Shown: positions 28,821 through 37,637 of the stretch, piece after piece | Layout of the letters: each line of letters begins with the position of its first letter | Position numbering within the stretch: the first letter of the stretch is position 1 | Assembly (NCBI RefSeq): GCF_001468285.1 | Contig: NZ_LNSB01000021.1 | Location: 1 to 64,000, forward strand | DNA: 64,000 nucleotides | Source of the DNA: Sphingopyxis sp. HIX | Lineage (GTDB): Bacteria; Pseudomonadota; Alphaproteobacteria; Sphingomonadales; Sphingomonadaceae | Reading direction: 5' to 3' | Position numbers and translations under genes: made by a program | The notes under the pieces: model-generated | Told to the model about the DNA's origin: nothing | What the model saw: the letters and a program-made list of their open reading frames with translations, nothing else | The model's database searches: none

Positions 28821-28875
28821 CGATGACTTGCGGCATAGCTGTAGCAACGCCTTCTTTTAGCTGACAGGATCGACC

Positions 28876-31821
28876 ATGGTTCTTCCCTCCCGCCTCCAGA
28901 CCGTCAGCGAAAGCGGCAATGTCTTCATCGACACGCTCGTCTACGGCGTCGCTTTCCGCCCCGGCACCACGGTCGTCTATGCGCTGCAGGGCAATCCCGG
29001 CGATACCGGCCTGAACGGGGGTGCCGCCTGGGCCGCCAACGGCGCCGCCAGCGCCTATGCCGCCGCGCTCGCCAGCTGGTCGGCGGTCGCCAACATTCAG
29101 TTCCAGGCGGCGACGGTCGCCTATGACGGAACGGGCAGCCGCGCCGGCTACGACTTCGTCGGCCGCCTCAGCACCACGCTGCCGAACGGCGTGCTGGGCC
29201 AGCACACCCTGCCCACGACCGGCGACATGGTCGGCGAGTTCAATACGACGATTTCCTATTTCACCGCCGCCAGCAACCAGCCCGGCGGGCTCAGCTTCCT
29301 GACCTTCGTGCACGAGCTCGGGCATGGGCTCGGCCTGTTGCACCCGCACGCTGACGAGCCGGGCGACGACAGTTTCCCCGGCCTGAACGATGCCTTCGAG
29401 ACCGGTCCCTTCGGGTTGAACCAGGGCATCTTCACGACGATGACCTATAATGATGGCTATGAGGATGTCGGCCGCTCGCCGTCGGCCAATTATGGCTGGC
29501 AGATGGGGCCGGGCGCCTTCGATATCGCGGCGGTGCAATATCTCTATGGCGCGAACACGACGACGGGCGCGGGTAACACGACCTACACCATGCCGACGCT
29601 CAACCAGGCCGGCACGGGATGGGTCACGATCTGGGACGTCAGCGGCACCGACACCATCTCGGCGCAGGGTAGCCAGGCCAATGCAATCATAGACCTGCGC
29701 GCAGCGACCCTGCGCAACGAAGAGGGCGGCGGCGGTTTCGTGTCGCGCAATGGCGGCGTGCTCGGCGGCTTCACCATCGCCAATGGCGCTGTGATCGAAA
29801 ATGCGATCGGCGGCAGCGGCAACGACCGTATCGTCGGTAACAGCGCGAACAACAACCTGAACGGGGGCGATGGCTGGGATACGATCGTCTATTCGCATAT
29901 GACGACCGGCGTGACGGTCAATCTGCAGGCCGGGACCTCGACCGGCGACGGGACCGATACGCTGGTGTCGATCGAAAATGCGATCGGCGGCAATGGCGAC
30001 GACATCCTGACGGCGATCAACGGCCGCGATATCGCAAACGGGACTCAACTCTTCGTCAAGACGGCAACCGCCATCATCTCTTCGCGCGCTACGGCCTATA
30101 ACCTCGACGGCCTTTTCCGTGGGTCGGGATCCAACTATTCGGTTTCTATCCAGGCCGAGGGTAGCAGCGTCGCCGATCACTATCGGTTCAGCGTGGCGAA
30201 CGTGTCGGGTCCGTCGACCGTTACCATCGACATCGACAACAGCTTCCGGATGGATTCGATCGTCGAACTGCTGGACAGCCAGGGCAATGTACTCGCCAGC
30301 AACGACGACGGCGAGGGCGGTCTCGATCCGGGATCGGCAAATATCTACGACAGCTTCCTGACCTTCACGCTCCCGCAGAATCCGGCCACGCAGACCTATT
30401 ATATCCGTGTTTCGACCTTTTCCGAGACCGGCCCGGCCAGCGTGTTCGCCGGAAGTTCCTATACGCTCAACGTGACGGCCAACGCGCGTACGCCCGCCAG
30501 CGGGAACATCCTGCTCGGATCGCGTCTCGATGGCGGATGGGGCAATGACCAGCTGATCGGCGGTACCGGCGTCGATACGCTGATCGGCGGCAACGGCAAC
30601 GATACGCTGACCGGCGGAGCCAGCGCGGACCTCCTCTACGGCGGGTCGGGTGACGACAATTATATCGTCGAACGGCAGGACGATCTGGCGTTCGAACTGT
30701 TGAACGACGGCGTCGATACGGTGACCGCATCGGTCGGCTACTATCTCTACGCCAATATCGAGAACCTTACCCTTGCGACCGGCGCGGGCGACATTTTCGG
30801 TGTCGGCAACGGTCTCGACAATGTGCTGACCGGCAATGCCGGATCGAACCTGCTGATCGGCGGCCTGGGGAATGACGTCATTCGCGGCGGTGCGGGTGTC
30901 GACAATCTCTTCGGCGAAATCGGGGTCGATCAGCTGTTCGGCGACGCCGGGATCGACTATCTGGTCGGCGGCGGCGGCGGCGACATGCTCGACGGCGGCG
31001 CTGATGCCGACGCGCTCTATGGCGAGGAAGGCGATGACACGCTGATTGGCGGCACAGGTTTCCACACCGACATATTGGTCGGCGGGACCGGCGACGATAT
31101 GCTCTACGCCAACAGCGGCCTCGGCGACTACGACCTGATCGACGGCGGCGCAGGCAACGACAGCTATTATGTCGACACCCCCGACGACCTGACCTTCGAG
31201 GCTGCCGGCGGCGGCACCGACACCGTCTATGCGAACATCAACGGCGCGGGCTATTATCTCTATGCCCATACCGAAAACCTCGTGTTGGAAGGCAACACCC
31301 CCTTCGGCGTCGGCAACGAACTCGCGAACCAGCTCACCGGTAATGCCATCGGCAATTACCTTCTGGGCGGGCTGGGTAACGACAAGCTCAACGGCAAGGC
31401 GGGCAGTGACGTGCTCTTCGGCGAGGGCGGGGCGGACACTTTCGTCTTCGAGCGCGGCACCGGCGGCGACGTGATCGGCGATTTCGCGCGCGGCACCGAC
31501 AAGATCGACCTGTCGGCGTTCGGCTTCGCGAATTTCGCCGCGGTCCAGGCGGGCTTCAGCCAAGTCGGTGCCAATGGCGCGATCAACCTCGGCAACGGCG
31601 ATTTCATCGTCCTCCACAACGTCACGATGAGCCAGCTGACGCAGGGCGATTTCATCCTGACGGCGGCCACGCCCAAGACCGAAAGCTTCGGCGACACGGC
31701 GAAGAGCGCAGCGATCGAACTCGCCGACGCCATGCCCGACGCGTCGGCGCCGGCGATCGACTGGAACCCCGATCACTGGATGCATCATTATCAGACCGGC
31801 AACAATTTCGGCTTTGCCTAG
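28876..31821 (+). CDS. Serralysin-like M10 metalloprotease with PPC-like and RTX domains
   Basis: 981 residues. The zinc site HELGHGLGLLH spans residues 146-156 (HExxHxxGxxH) and a Met-turn TTMTYNDG follows at ~187-194, defining a secreted M10B-type protease. Residues ~406-540 form a PPC-like beta domain (DHYRFSVANVSGPSTV, DSIVELLDSQGNVLASNDDG). RTX repeats run ~545-850, then the common secretion tail. There is no signal peptide, as expected for type I secretion, and no obvious propeptide. The gene lies 55 bp after the second RTX gene. Confidence 0.92.
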   Translation: MVLPSRLQTVSESGNVFIDTLVYGVAFRPGTTVVYALQGNPGDTGLNGGAAWAANGAASAYAAALASWSAVANIQFQAATVAYDGTGSRAGYDFVGRLSTTLPNGVLGQHTLPTTGDMVGEFNTTISYFTAASNQPGGLSFLTFVHELGHGLGLLHPHADEPGDDSFPGLNDAFETGPFGLNQGIFTTMTYNDGYEDVGRSPSANYGWQMGPGAFDIAAVQYLYGANTTTGAGNTTYTMPTLNQAGTGWVTIWDVSGTDTISAQGSQANAIIDLRAATLRNEEGGGGFVSRNGGVLGGFTIANGAVIENAIGGSGNDRIVGNSANNNLNGGDGWDTIVYSHMTTGVTVNLQAGTSTGDGTDTLVSIENAIGGNGDDILTAINGRDIANGTQLFVKTATAIISSRATAYNLDGLFRGSGSNYSVSIQAEGSSVADHYRFSVANVSGPSTVTIDIDNSFRMDSIVELLDSQGNVLASNDDGEGGLDPGSANIYDSFLTFTLPQNPATQTYYIRVSTFSETGPASVFAGSSYTLNVTANARTPASGNILLGSRLDGGWGNDQLIGGTGVDTLIGGNGNDTLTGGASADLLYGGSGDDNYIVERQDDLAFELLNDGVDTVTASVGYYLYANIENLTLATGAGDIFGVGNGLDNVLTGNAGSNLLIGGLGNDVIRGGAGVDNLFGEIGVDQLFGDAGIDYLVGGGGGDMLDGGADADALYGEEGDDTLIGGTGFHTDILVGGTGDDMLYANSGLGDYDLIDGGAGNDSYYVDTPDDLTFEAAGGGTDTVYANINGAGYYLYAHTENLVLEGNTPFGVGNELANQLTGNAIGNYLLGGLGNDKLNGKAGSDVLFGEGGADTFVFERGTGGDVIGDFARGTDKIDLSAFGFANFAAVQAGFSQVGANGAINLGNGDFIVLHNVTMSQLTQGDFILTAATPKTESFGDTAKSAAIELADAMPDASAPAIDWNPDHWMHHYQTGNNFGFA
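31396..31664 (+). repeat. Long near-identical repeat, copy 2 (RTX C-terminal module)
   Basis: Partner of 24235-24503. It encodes DVIGDFARGTDKIDLSAFGF and neighbouring residues with the same codons at nearly all positions, which points to recent duplication or gene conversion between the first and third RTX genes. Confidence 0.85.
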
Positions 31822-31834
31822 TTTCCCTCGGACG

Positions 31835-32833
31835 ATGCCCCACAACGCGACCCTTGAGGGTGCGGCCGATCCGCACGACATGCTGTCGCCGGCGAAAAAA
31901 GTGCTGCGCTCGCACATCGACGCGCTCGAGCAATTGCTCGCCAGCCTCGACGACGGGCTGCTCAAGCTGGCGATCCGCATCGCCGACTGCCGCGGGCGCG
32001 TGATCCTCACCGGCATCGGCAAGTCGGGCATCGCGGCGCGCAAGATCGCCGCGAGCCTCGCCGCGCGCGACGTCGCCGCGACCTTCATGCACGGTGCCGA
32101 CGCGCTGCACGGCGACCTCGGCATGGTGCGCGCCGATGACATCGTCATCGCGATCACCATATCGGGCGCGTCGAGCGAATTGCTCTACGTCACGCGCCAC
32201 GCGCGCTCGATCGGCGCCGCGACCGTCGCGATCACCGCGGTGCCCGACGAGGTCGTGCCCGCCTCGTGCGACCATGTCGTCGCCATCCCCGCGCTCGACA
32301 CTGCGTGCGACTTCGGCATCGCGCCCTTTTCCTCGACGATTTCCAGCATCGCGGTCGGCGACGCGCTGACCATGCTCGTCGCGCGCGAGATCGCCTTCAG
32401 CCGCAACCAGTTCGCGCGCCTGCACCCGGCTGGCCGCATCGGCCGCCGCTTCCGCTCGGTGTGCGAACTGATGCTGACGGGCGAGGATCTGCCGACGGTC
32501 GGGCCCGACGCCCCGGTCGAGCAGGTCATCGCCGAGGCATCGCGCACCGGCGCGGGCGCCTGCGTCGTCGTCGACGGCGACGGGCTCTTGCTCGGCATCG
32601 TCACCGACGGCGATATCCGCCGCCAGTTTCTGGGCGGAACCGCAAGCCGCGCCTCTGGGCTCATGACCGCCGATCCGGTCAAGGTCGGCGACGATGCCGA
32701 CCAGCACGACGCTTTCGCGATCATGCGCGGCCATCGCATCGCGGTGCTGCCCGTCGTCGCCGACGACGGCCGCACGCTCGCCGGCCTGCTCAACATCCAG
32801 GACATGCTGCAGGCGGGCCACCCCGAAAAGTGA
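31835..32833 (+). CDS. kpsF: D-arabinose-5-phosphate isomerase, KpsF/KdsD
   Basis: 332 residues from ATG 31835. An N-terminal SIS domain (VILTGIGKSGIAARKIAASLA; ITISGASSELL) is followed by two CBS domains (~residues 210-325). The enzyme converts ribulose 5-phosphate to arabinose 5-phosphate, the substrate of KdsA. The start is uncertain: TTG 31814 overlaps the protease stop and ATG 31880 is also possible, none with a strong ribosome site. The stop overlaps the GTG of kdsB (GTGA). Confidence 0.92.
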   Translation: MPHNATLEGAADPHDMLSPAKKVLRSHIDALEQLLASLDDGLLKLAIRIADCRGRVILTGIGKSGIAARKIAASLAARDVAATFMHGADALHGDLGMVRADDIVIAITISGASSELLYVTRHARSIGAATVAITAVPDEVVPASCDHVVAIPALDTACDFGIAPFSSTISSIAVGDALTMLVAREIAFSRNQFARLHPAGRIGRRFRSVCELMLTGEDLPTVGPDAPVEQVIAEASRTGAGACVVVDGDGLLLGIVTDGDIRRQFLGGTASRASGLMTADPVKVGDDADQHDAFAIMRGHRIAVLPVVADDGRTLAGLLNIQDMLQAGHPEK

Positions 32834-33621
32834 GCGCCGCTGCCCGCGACATAGCGATCGTCATCCCGGCGCGCTTCGCCTCGCAGCGCTTTCCCGGCAA
32901 GCTTCTCGCGCCGCTCCGCGGTGCCGACGGCGTCGCGCGGCCGCTGATCGAGCATAGCTGGCGCGCGGCCAACGCGCTTGGCGACCTCGCCGATGTTATG
33001 ATCGCGACCGACGACGCGGCGATCGCCGAGGCCGCGGCGGGTTTCGGCGCACGCTGCGTCATGACCTCCACCATGGCGCGCAACGGCACCGAACGCTGTG
33101 CCGAGGCGATGGCCGCGCTCGACGCGCCGCCCGCGCTGGTAATCGACTGGCAGGGCGATTCCCCCGCGGTCGCACGCGCGCATGTCGAGGCGCTGATCGC
33201 CGCGTGGCGCAAAGGCGCGGGCCCGGTCCTCACCCCCTTCATGCGCTGCTCCCCCGCCATGCGCGCGCATCTTTCCGCCGAGATCGCCGCGGGGCGGCCC
33301 TCGGGGGTGTTCGTCGTCGCCGACCGCGCCGCGAACGCGCTCTATTTCTCGCGATCGCCCATCCCCTGGGGGCCGGAGGCCGACTGGCGGCTGCACGTCG
33401 GCCTCTACGCCTATGAGCCCGCCGCGCTCGCCCGTTATGCCGCATGGCCGCCCGGTCCGCTCGAGGTCGCCGAAAGCCTCGAGCAGCTGCGTTTCCTCGA
33501 AAACGGCCAGCCGATCGCGCTGGTGGAAGTCGAGCCCGCCGTTGGCGGCTATGGCGACGTCAATTACCCCGCCGATATCGAAAAGGTCGAAACGCTGCTG
33601 CGCCGCCGCGGCGCGCGCTGA
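32830..33621 (+). CDS. kdsB: 3-deoxy-manno-octulosonate cytidylyltransferase (KdsB/KpsU)
   Basis: 263 residues. It activates Kdo to CMP-Kdo with CTP. Family motifs are IVIPARFASQRFPGKLLAPL at the N terminus, IATDD, CVMTSTMARNGTERCAEA and VIDWQGDSP (usually NVQGDEP), then SRSPIPW and GYGDVNYPADIEKVE. The GTG start at 32830 overlaps the kpsF stop. Beside kpsF in a capsule locus it corresponds to KpsU; it may be the only copy or a capsule-specific paralogue. Confidence 0.93.
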   Translation: MSAAARDIAIVIPARFASQRFPGKLLAPLRGADGVARPLIEHSWRAANALGDLADVMIATDDAAIAEAAAGFGARCVMTSTMARNGTERCAEAMAALDAPPALVIDWQGDSPAVARAHVEALIAAWRKGAGPVLTPFMRCSPAMRAHLSAEIAAGRPSGVFVVADRAANALYFSRSPIPWGPEADWRLHVGLYAYEPAALARYAAWPPGPLEVAESLEQLRFLENGQPIALVEVEPAVGGYGDVNYPADIEKVETLLRRRGAR

Positions 33622-33631
33622 CCGCGGCGGA

Positions 33632-34966
33632 TCACTGCCGGAAGGCGTGGTTGATCTGGTCGAGCAGCGGCTTCAGCAGATAGGACATCAGCGACCGGCT
33701 CCCGGTGCGCAGGAACACCTCGGCGGGCAGTCCCGCGCGCAGCTGGCGCTGGATTGGCAGCTCGACCGTCGTCGGCGCCAGCTCGACGCGGATCCGGAAA
33801 TAGGGCGGCCCGCCCTTGCCGTCGTCCGACGCGTCGGCGGCGAGATAGACGAGTTTGCCCGCCAATTCCGGCGTCACATTCTGTTCGAGCGTCGGGAACA
33901 TCACCCGCGCCGGCTGCCCGACCTTCAGCTGGTCGATGTCCGACGGCCGCACGCTCGCCTCGACGATCAGCGCGTCCTTGTCGGGCACGACCTGCGCGAT
34001 CGGCTGGCCGCCGGGTACCGCGCTGCCGATCGTCGTGAAGCCCAGTTTCTCGATCACCCCCGATGCCGGCGCACGCACCACCGACCGCGCGAAGCGGTCG
34101 TCGGCGTCGGCGATGCGGATGCGCTGGTCGGCGATTGCCGCCGCGACCTGCGCCAGCTCGGCGCCCGCCTCGGCGCGGCGCGACTGTTCGATCGTCAGTT
34201 TCTGCTCGCGCACCTCGGAAATGCGCGCGTTGGTCTGCGCGATATTCGCCTCGAGCGCGCCGATCGAGCCTTCCAGCTCGACCGCCTGCCGCTCGAGCTG
34301 GTTGAGCCGGTTCACGGTCACCAGCCGCTTTTCGTACAGCGCGCGCAGCCCGGCGAGTTCGGGCTGGATGATCTCGAGCTGGCGCCGCGCCGAATCGATC
34401 TGCACGCGGTAGCTCTGGTTGAGCTGGTTGAACTGCGAAATCCGCTCGTCGAGCAGGCGGCGATTGCTCACCATCTCGGTCGCGCGGAGCTGCAGCAATC
34501 GCCGCTCCTGCGCCAGCGCGGTCTGCGATTCGGCATCGGCGGGCGGCGGGAAACCCGCGGGCCAGCGCAGCTGCGAACTGCCCGACCGCTCGGCGTCGAG
34601 CCGCGCCTGCCGCGCGAGCAGCTGGCCGAGCGACTGGTTGCTCAGCTCCGAACTCGGCCCCGACACGTCGGTCGCGAATTCCATGATCACGTCATTCTCG
34701 CGCACGCGGTCGCCGTCGCGGACCAGCAGGCGCGACAAAATGCCGCCGGTCGGGTGCGAGATCGTCTTGACCCGCGACTGCACCGACAGCGCGCCGCTGC
34801 CGACCACCGCGCCGTCGATCTGGACGATCGTCGAGATCGCGAGCAGCGCCGCGACGATCCCGCCCATCAGCCACAGCGCACGCCGCATGCGCGTCCGCAG
34901 CGCGGCGGCGACATCGGGCGTCGTGGGAGCTTCTGTCCCCAGGGGCTGGTCGGCGATGTCGGTCAT
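33632..34966 (-). CDS. HlyD-family type I secretion periplasmic adaptor
   Basis: 444 residues: a short cytoplasmic N terminus, one TM helix around residues 30-50 (ALWLMGGIVAALLAISTIV), biotinyl-lipoyl-like halves around a long coiled-coil hairpin (~residues 110-290, rich in RLDAER, LERQAVELEGSIGAL), and a beta domain. It connects the ABC transporter to a TolC-like channel, which is not in the window. It starts 7 bp after the ABC transporter stop and is very probably dedicated to the RTX proteins upstream on the other strand. Confidence 0.92.
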   Translation of the reverse strand: MTDIADQPLGTEAPTTPDVAAALRTRMRRALWLMGGIVAALLAISTIVQIDGAVVGSGALSVQSRVKTISHPTGGILSRLLVRDGDRVRENDVIMEFATDVSGPSSELSNQSLGQLLARQARLDAERSGSSQLRWPAGFPPPADAESQTALAQERRLLQLRATEMVSNRRLLDERISQFNQLNQSYRVQIDSARRQLEIIQPELAGLRALYEKRLVTVNRLNQLERQAVELEGSIGALEANIAQTNARISEVREQKLTIEQSRRAEAGAELAQVAAAIADQRIRIADADDRFARSVVRAPASGVIEKLGFTTIGSAVPGGQPIAQVVPDKDALIVEASVRPSDIDQLKVGQPARVMFPTLEQNVTPELAGKLVYLAADASDDGKGGPPYFRIRVELAPTTVELPIQRQLRAGLPAEVFLRTGSRSLMSYLLKPLLDQINHAFRQ

Positions 34967-34973
34967 GACGGGC

Positions 34974-36704
34974 TCAGTTGACCGCCTTCAGCCCGCCGTC
35001 GCGCGGCGCCTGCTTGGCGTTCTGCGCCAGCGCGGCGAGCACCTTGTCGCGCGGGCCCCAGGCGGCAACCTTGCCGTCGCGCAGCACCAGCAGCTTGTTC
35101 GTCGAGCTCAGGATGCGCGTCTGGTGCGTGACGATCAGGGTGATCGCGCCGCGCGCCTGCGCGCGCTTGATCGCGCCCGCCAGCGCCGCCTCGCCCTCGG
35201 GGTCGAGGTTCGAATTGGGCTCGTCGAGCAGCAGCACGAACGGATCGCCATAGAGCGCACGCGCGAGCGCGACGCGCTGGCGCTGCCCCGCCGACAGATT
35301 ATGCCCGCCCGACCCGATCTCGGTCTCGTATCCCCCGGGCAGCGACACGATCAACTCGTGCACCCCCGCCTGCTGCGCCGCCGCGAGGATGGCGTCCGAT
35401 CCCGCGGTGGGCGAGAAGCGCCCGATATTCGCCGCCACGCTGCCCGCCAACAGCCCGACCTCCTGCGGCAAATAGCCGAGATAGCTGCCCAACTCGTCGG
35501 CATCCCACTGGTCGAGCGCCGCGCCGTCGAGGCGGATCCCGCCGCGCACCGGCGGCCACACTCCGGCCAGCCCGCGCAGCAGCGACGATTTGCCCGATCC
35601 GCTCGGCCCGATGATCCCGATGACGTCGCCCGCCTGCGCCTCGAAGGCGATATCGGCGACCGCGATCCGGTCGCTGCCCGCGGGGACCAGCGTCAGCCGG
35701 TCGACCTGCATCTGCTTCGCCGGGCGCGGCAGCCGCACCGGCTTCTCGTTCTTGACCGCATTGTTCGCCAGCATCTCGTCGAGCCGGACCCAGCTCTGCC
35801 GCATCGCGACGAAGCCGCGCCACTGCGCGATCGCCTGGTCGATGGGCGCCAGCGCGCGGCCCGCGAGGATCGAGCTTGCAAAGATGATCCCGCCCGACGC
35901 CTTGCCGTCGATCACCAGCAGCGCGCCGACGCTGAGCACTGCCGACTGCAGGAAGATGCGAAAGATGCGCCCGGTGCCGCCCGCGCGCGCGACGATACGG
36001 CTGATGCGGTTGCTCTCGTCCTGGAACGCGCCGTCGCTCGCCCGCAGCCGCGCCGACAGCGTCCCGGTCATGCCGAGCCCTTTGAGCGCCGCGGCATTCT
36101 GGAAGCTCATTTCCTGGTCCTGCCCGCGCGCGTAACGCAGCGGCTCGAGCAGCGCCATATTCTTGGCGACCGAGCGCTCGGTGTGCCAGGTCAGCAGCGC
36201 GAGCACGACGATGCCCGCCAGCGTCGCGATGCCGAGCCAGGGGTGCAGCAGGAACAGCACCGCGAGGAAGAATATCACCCACGGCAGGTCGATGAACGCC
36301 GCGGGGCCGGTGCCCGACATGAAGCCCCGGATCTGGTCGAGGTCCTGCGTCGGGCGCGGCTTGCCTGGGGGCGGCGCGATCGCGAACTGCCATTGCAGCT
36401 GCTCGACGCGCGGCGACAGCCGGTCGCCGAAGGCGCGCCCGATATCGACGAGCATCTGCGCACGCGACACGTCGAGCACGCCGTGAAAGACGAAGGCGAG
36501 CCCGAACAGTATGAACAGCCCGAACAAGGTCGCGCCGCTGCCGCTCGGCAGCACGCGGTCGTATACCATCATCAGGAAGATCGAGCTGGCGAGCGCGAGG
36601 ATGTTGATGAAGGCGCTCAGCCCGCCGACGACCAGCAACGGCCCGCGGAGCGAGCGCAGCGCATCGGCCAGTTCGGAATTCCTGGGTAACCGCATCCGAA
36701 CCAT
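34974..36704 (-). CDS. Type I secretion ABC transporter, PrtD-type
   Basis: 576 residues from the start at 36704 (the frame is open further upstream, but family alignment begins at LRSLRGPLLVVGG). Residues ~20-310 are six TM helices; the ATPase follows with Walker A GPSGSGKSS, signature LSAGQRQRVALARAL and Walker B FVLLLDEPN. There is no N-terminal C39-like peptidase domain, as in PrtD/AprD-type exporters of serralysins, which fits the M10 protease nearby. A GGAG lies 12 nt before 36704; ATG 36695 is an alternative start. Confidence 0.92.
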   Translation of the reverse strand: MVRMRLPRNSELADALRSLRGPLLVVGGLSAFINILALASSIFLMMVYDRVLPSGSGATLFGLFILFGLAFVFHGVLDVSRAQMLVDIGRAFGDRLSPRVEQLQWQFAIAPPPGKPRPTQDLDQIRGFMSGTGPAAFIDLPWVIFFLAVLFLLHPWLGIATLAGIVVLALLTWHTERSVAKNMALLEPLRYARGQDQEMSFQNAAALKGLGMTGTLSARLRASDGAFQDESNRISRIVARAGGTGRIFRIFLQSAVLSVGALLVIDGKASGGIIFASSILAGRALAPIDQAIAQWRGFVAMRQSWVRLDEMLANNAVKNEKPVRLPRPAKQMQVDRLTLVPAGSDRIAVADIAFEAQAGDVIGIIGPSGSGKSSLLRGLAGVWPPVRGGIRLDGAALDQWDADELGSYLGYLPQEVGLLAGSVAANIGRFSPTAGSDAILAAAQQAGVHELIVSLPGGYETEIGSGGHNLSAGQRQRVALARALYGDPFVLLLDEPNSNLDPEGEAALAGAIKRAQARGAITLIVTHQTRILSSTNKLLVLRDGKVAAWGPRDKVLAALAQNAKQAPRDGGLKAVN

Positions 36705-36974
36705 CGAACGAACAAACTCCACGCTTTCAGCGGCGTGATACGGTGAAGCGCCCGAAAGCGCAATCGGAAGCAGGGAAGGGCGATGTCCCGCTTTGCGCGA
36801 ATAGCCGGCCAATATTGGCGCGCGCGCGGGGCCTTGCAAAAAATGGCGACCCCGAAAGGCCGCCAGTTTGTCTGAAAGGAGACGACTCTCCCCCCGTGGG
36901 TCGTCCGGACGGCATATCGCGCGCGGGAGAGGGCTGCATTGATGCAGGTTAGTCGATGGTACAATATTGAATGA

Positions 36975-37050
36975 TGGTGAGCCCTGCTGGGTTCGAACCA
37001 GCGACCTACTGATTAAAAGTCAGTTGCTCTACCGACTGAGCTAAGGGCCC
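36975..37050 (-). tRNA. tRNA-Lys (anticodon TTT)
   Basis: A 76-nt cloverleaf on the minus strand. It begins GGGCCCTTAGCTCAGTCGG, has anticodon stem-loop ACTGA-CTTTTAA-TCAGT with TTT in the centre, T-arm GCTGG-TTCGAAC-CCAGC and acceptor 3' strand AGGGCTC followed by A and an encoded CCA. Acceptor pairing GGGCCCT/AGGGCTC has one G-T pair. No integrase gene or repeated 3' end is seen, so there is no sign of an attached island. Confidence 0.97.
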
Positions 37051-37092
37051 CGACGCGGCGGCGCAGTGGCTGCCGCGAAGTGAGCCGTCGCC

Positions 37093-37614
37093 CTAGTGCG
37101 CCGACGCGCGGCGGTCAACCGGCTTTGCCCGCACCAGCCGCGCGGCGAGTTGGCGGACGCTGCGGCCGAGCAGCGGGTGCGGCCATTCGGGCGCGACCGC
37201 GCGCAGCGGGCCGAGAACGAAGGCGCGCTCGGCCATCGCCGGGTGCGGGATCGTCAGCGCGGCATCGCTCCACGCGCCGCCCGACCAGAGCAGGATGTCG
37301 AGGTCCAGCGTCCGCGCGCTCCAGCGCTGGCCGGTGCGGCGGCCGAAATCGGCCTCGATCGCCTGCAGCCGCTCGAGCATTTCCGGCGGTGGCAGCGGCG
37401 AGGCAACGAGCGCGACCGCATTGGCATAGCGCCGCCGCGAGGGGCCGACGGGATCGCTCGCGATGATCGGGCTGGCGTCGACGGGCTCGATATCCTCGCC
37501 TTCGAGCGCCGCGAGCGCCGCCATCAGCACCGACCGCGGGTCGCCGAAACGCGCATGGCGCCGGTTCGAGCCGAGGCCGATGGCGTAAAGCGGCAGGGGC
37601 GTTGCGTCGGACAT
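37093..37614 (-). CDS. folK: 6-hydroxymethyl-7,8-dihydropterin pyrophosphokinase (FolK)
   Basis: 173 residues, normal length. HPPK transfers pyrophosphate from ATP to hydroxymethyl-dihydropterin in folate synthesis. Signatures are YAIGLGSNRRH at the N terminus, YANAVALV, FGRRTGQRWSARTLDLDILLW (the R..RT.D.DIL core) and IPHPAMAERAFVLGPL. The ATG at 37614 has GCGGAGGC directly upstream, and residues further upstream in the frame are not conserved-looking, so the longer frame is rejected. Divergent from the glycosylase gene. Confidence 0.94.
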   Translation of the reverse strand: MSDATPLPLYAIGLGSNRRHARFGDPRSVLMAALAALEGEDIEPVDASPIIASDPVGPSRRRYANAVALVASPLPPPEMLERLQAIEADFGRRTGQRWSARTLDLDILLWSGGAWSDAALTIPHPAMAERAFVLGPLRAVAPEWPHPLLGRSVRQLAARLVRAKPVDRRASAH

Positions 37615-37637
37615 GCCTCCGCGCCTAACCCAGCACG

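Noticed and set aside
28672-32160. 1162-codon minus-strand open frame (and similar 843-, 648- and 785-codon frames at 22231-24762, 3530-5476 and 9703-12060)
   Set aside because: Antisense shadows of GC-rich genes. Their translations are Arg/Gly/Ala/Asp-rich without domains, while the plus-strand frames carry clear RTX, AmpG, Kps and other motifs.
36934-36947. CTGCATTGATGCAG hairpin downstream of tRNA-Lys as a terminator
   Set aside because: Short 6-bp stem and no following T-run; not enough to call.
36743-36952. 69-80 codon frames between the T1SS transporter and tRNA-Lys
   Set aside because: No ribosome site, no recognisable sequence and overlapping antisense frames; the 36705-36974 interval is regarded as noncoding leader/promoter DNA with nothing recognised.
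36975-37050. tRNA-Lys as an integration site for an island
   Set aside because: No integrase and no second copy of the tRNA 3' end found in the window.
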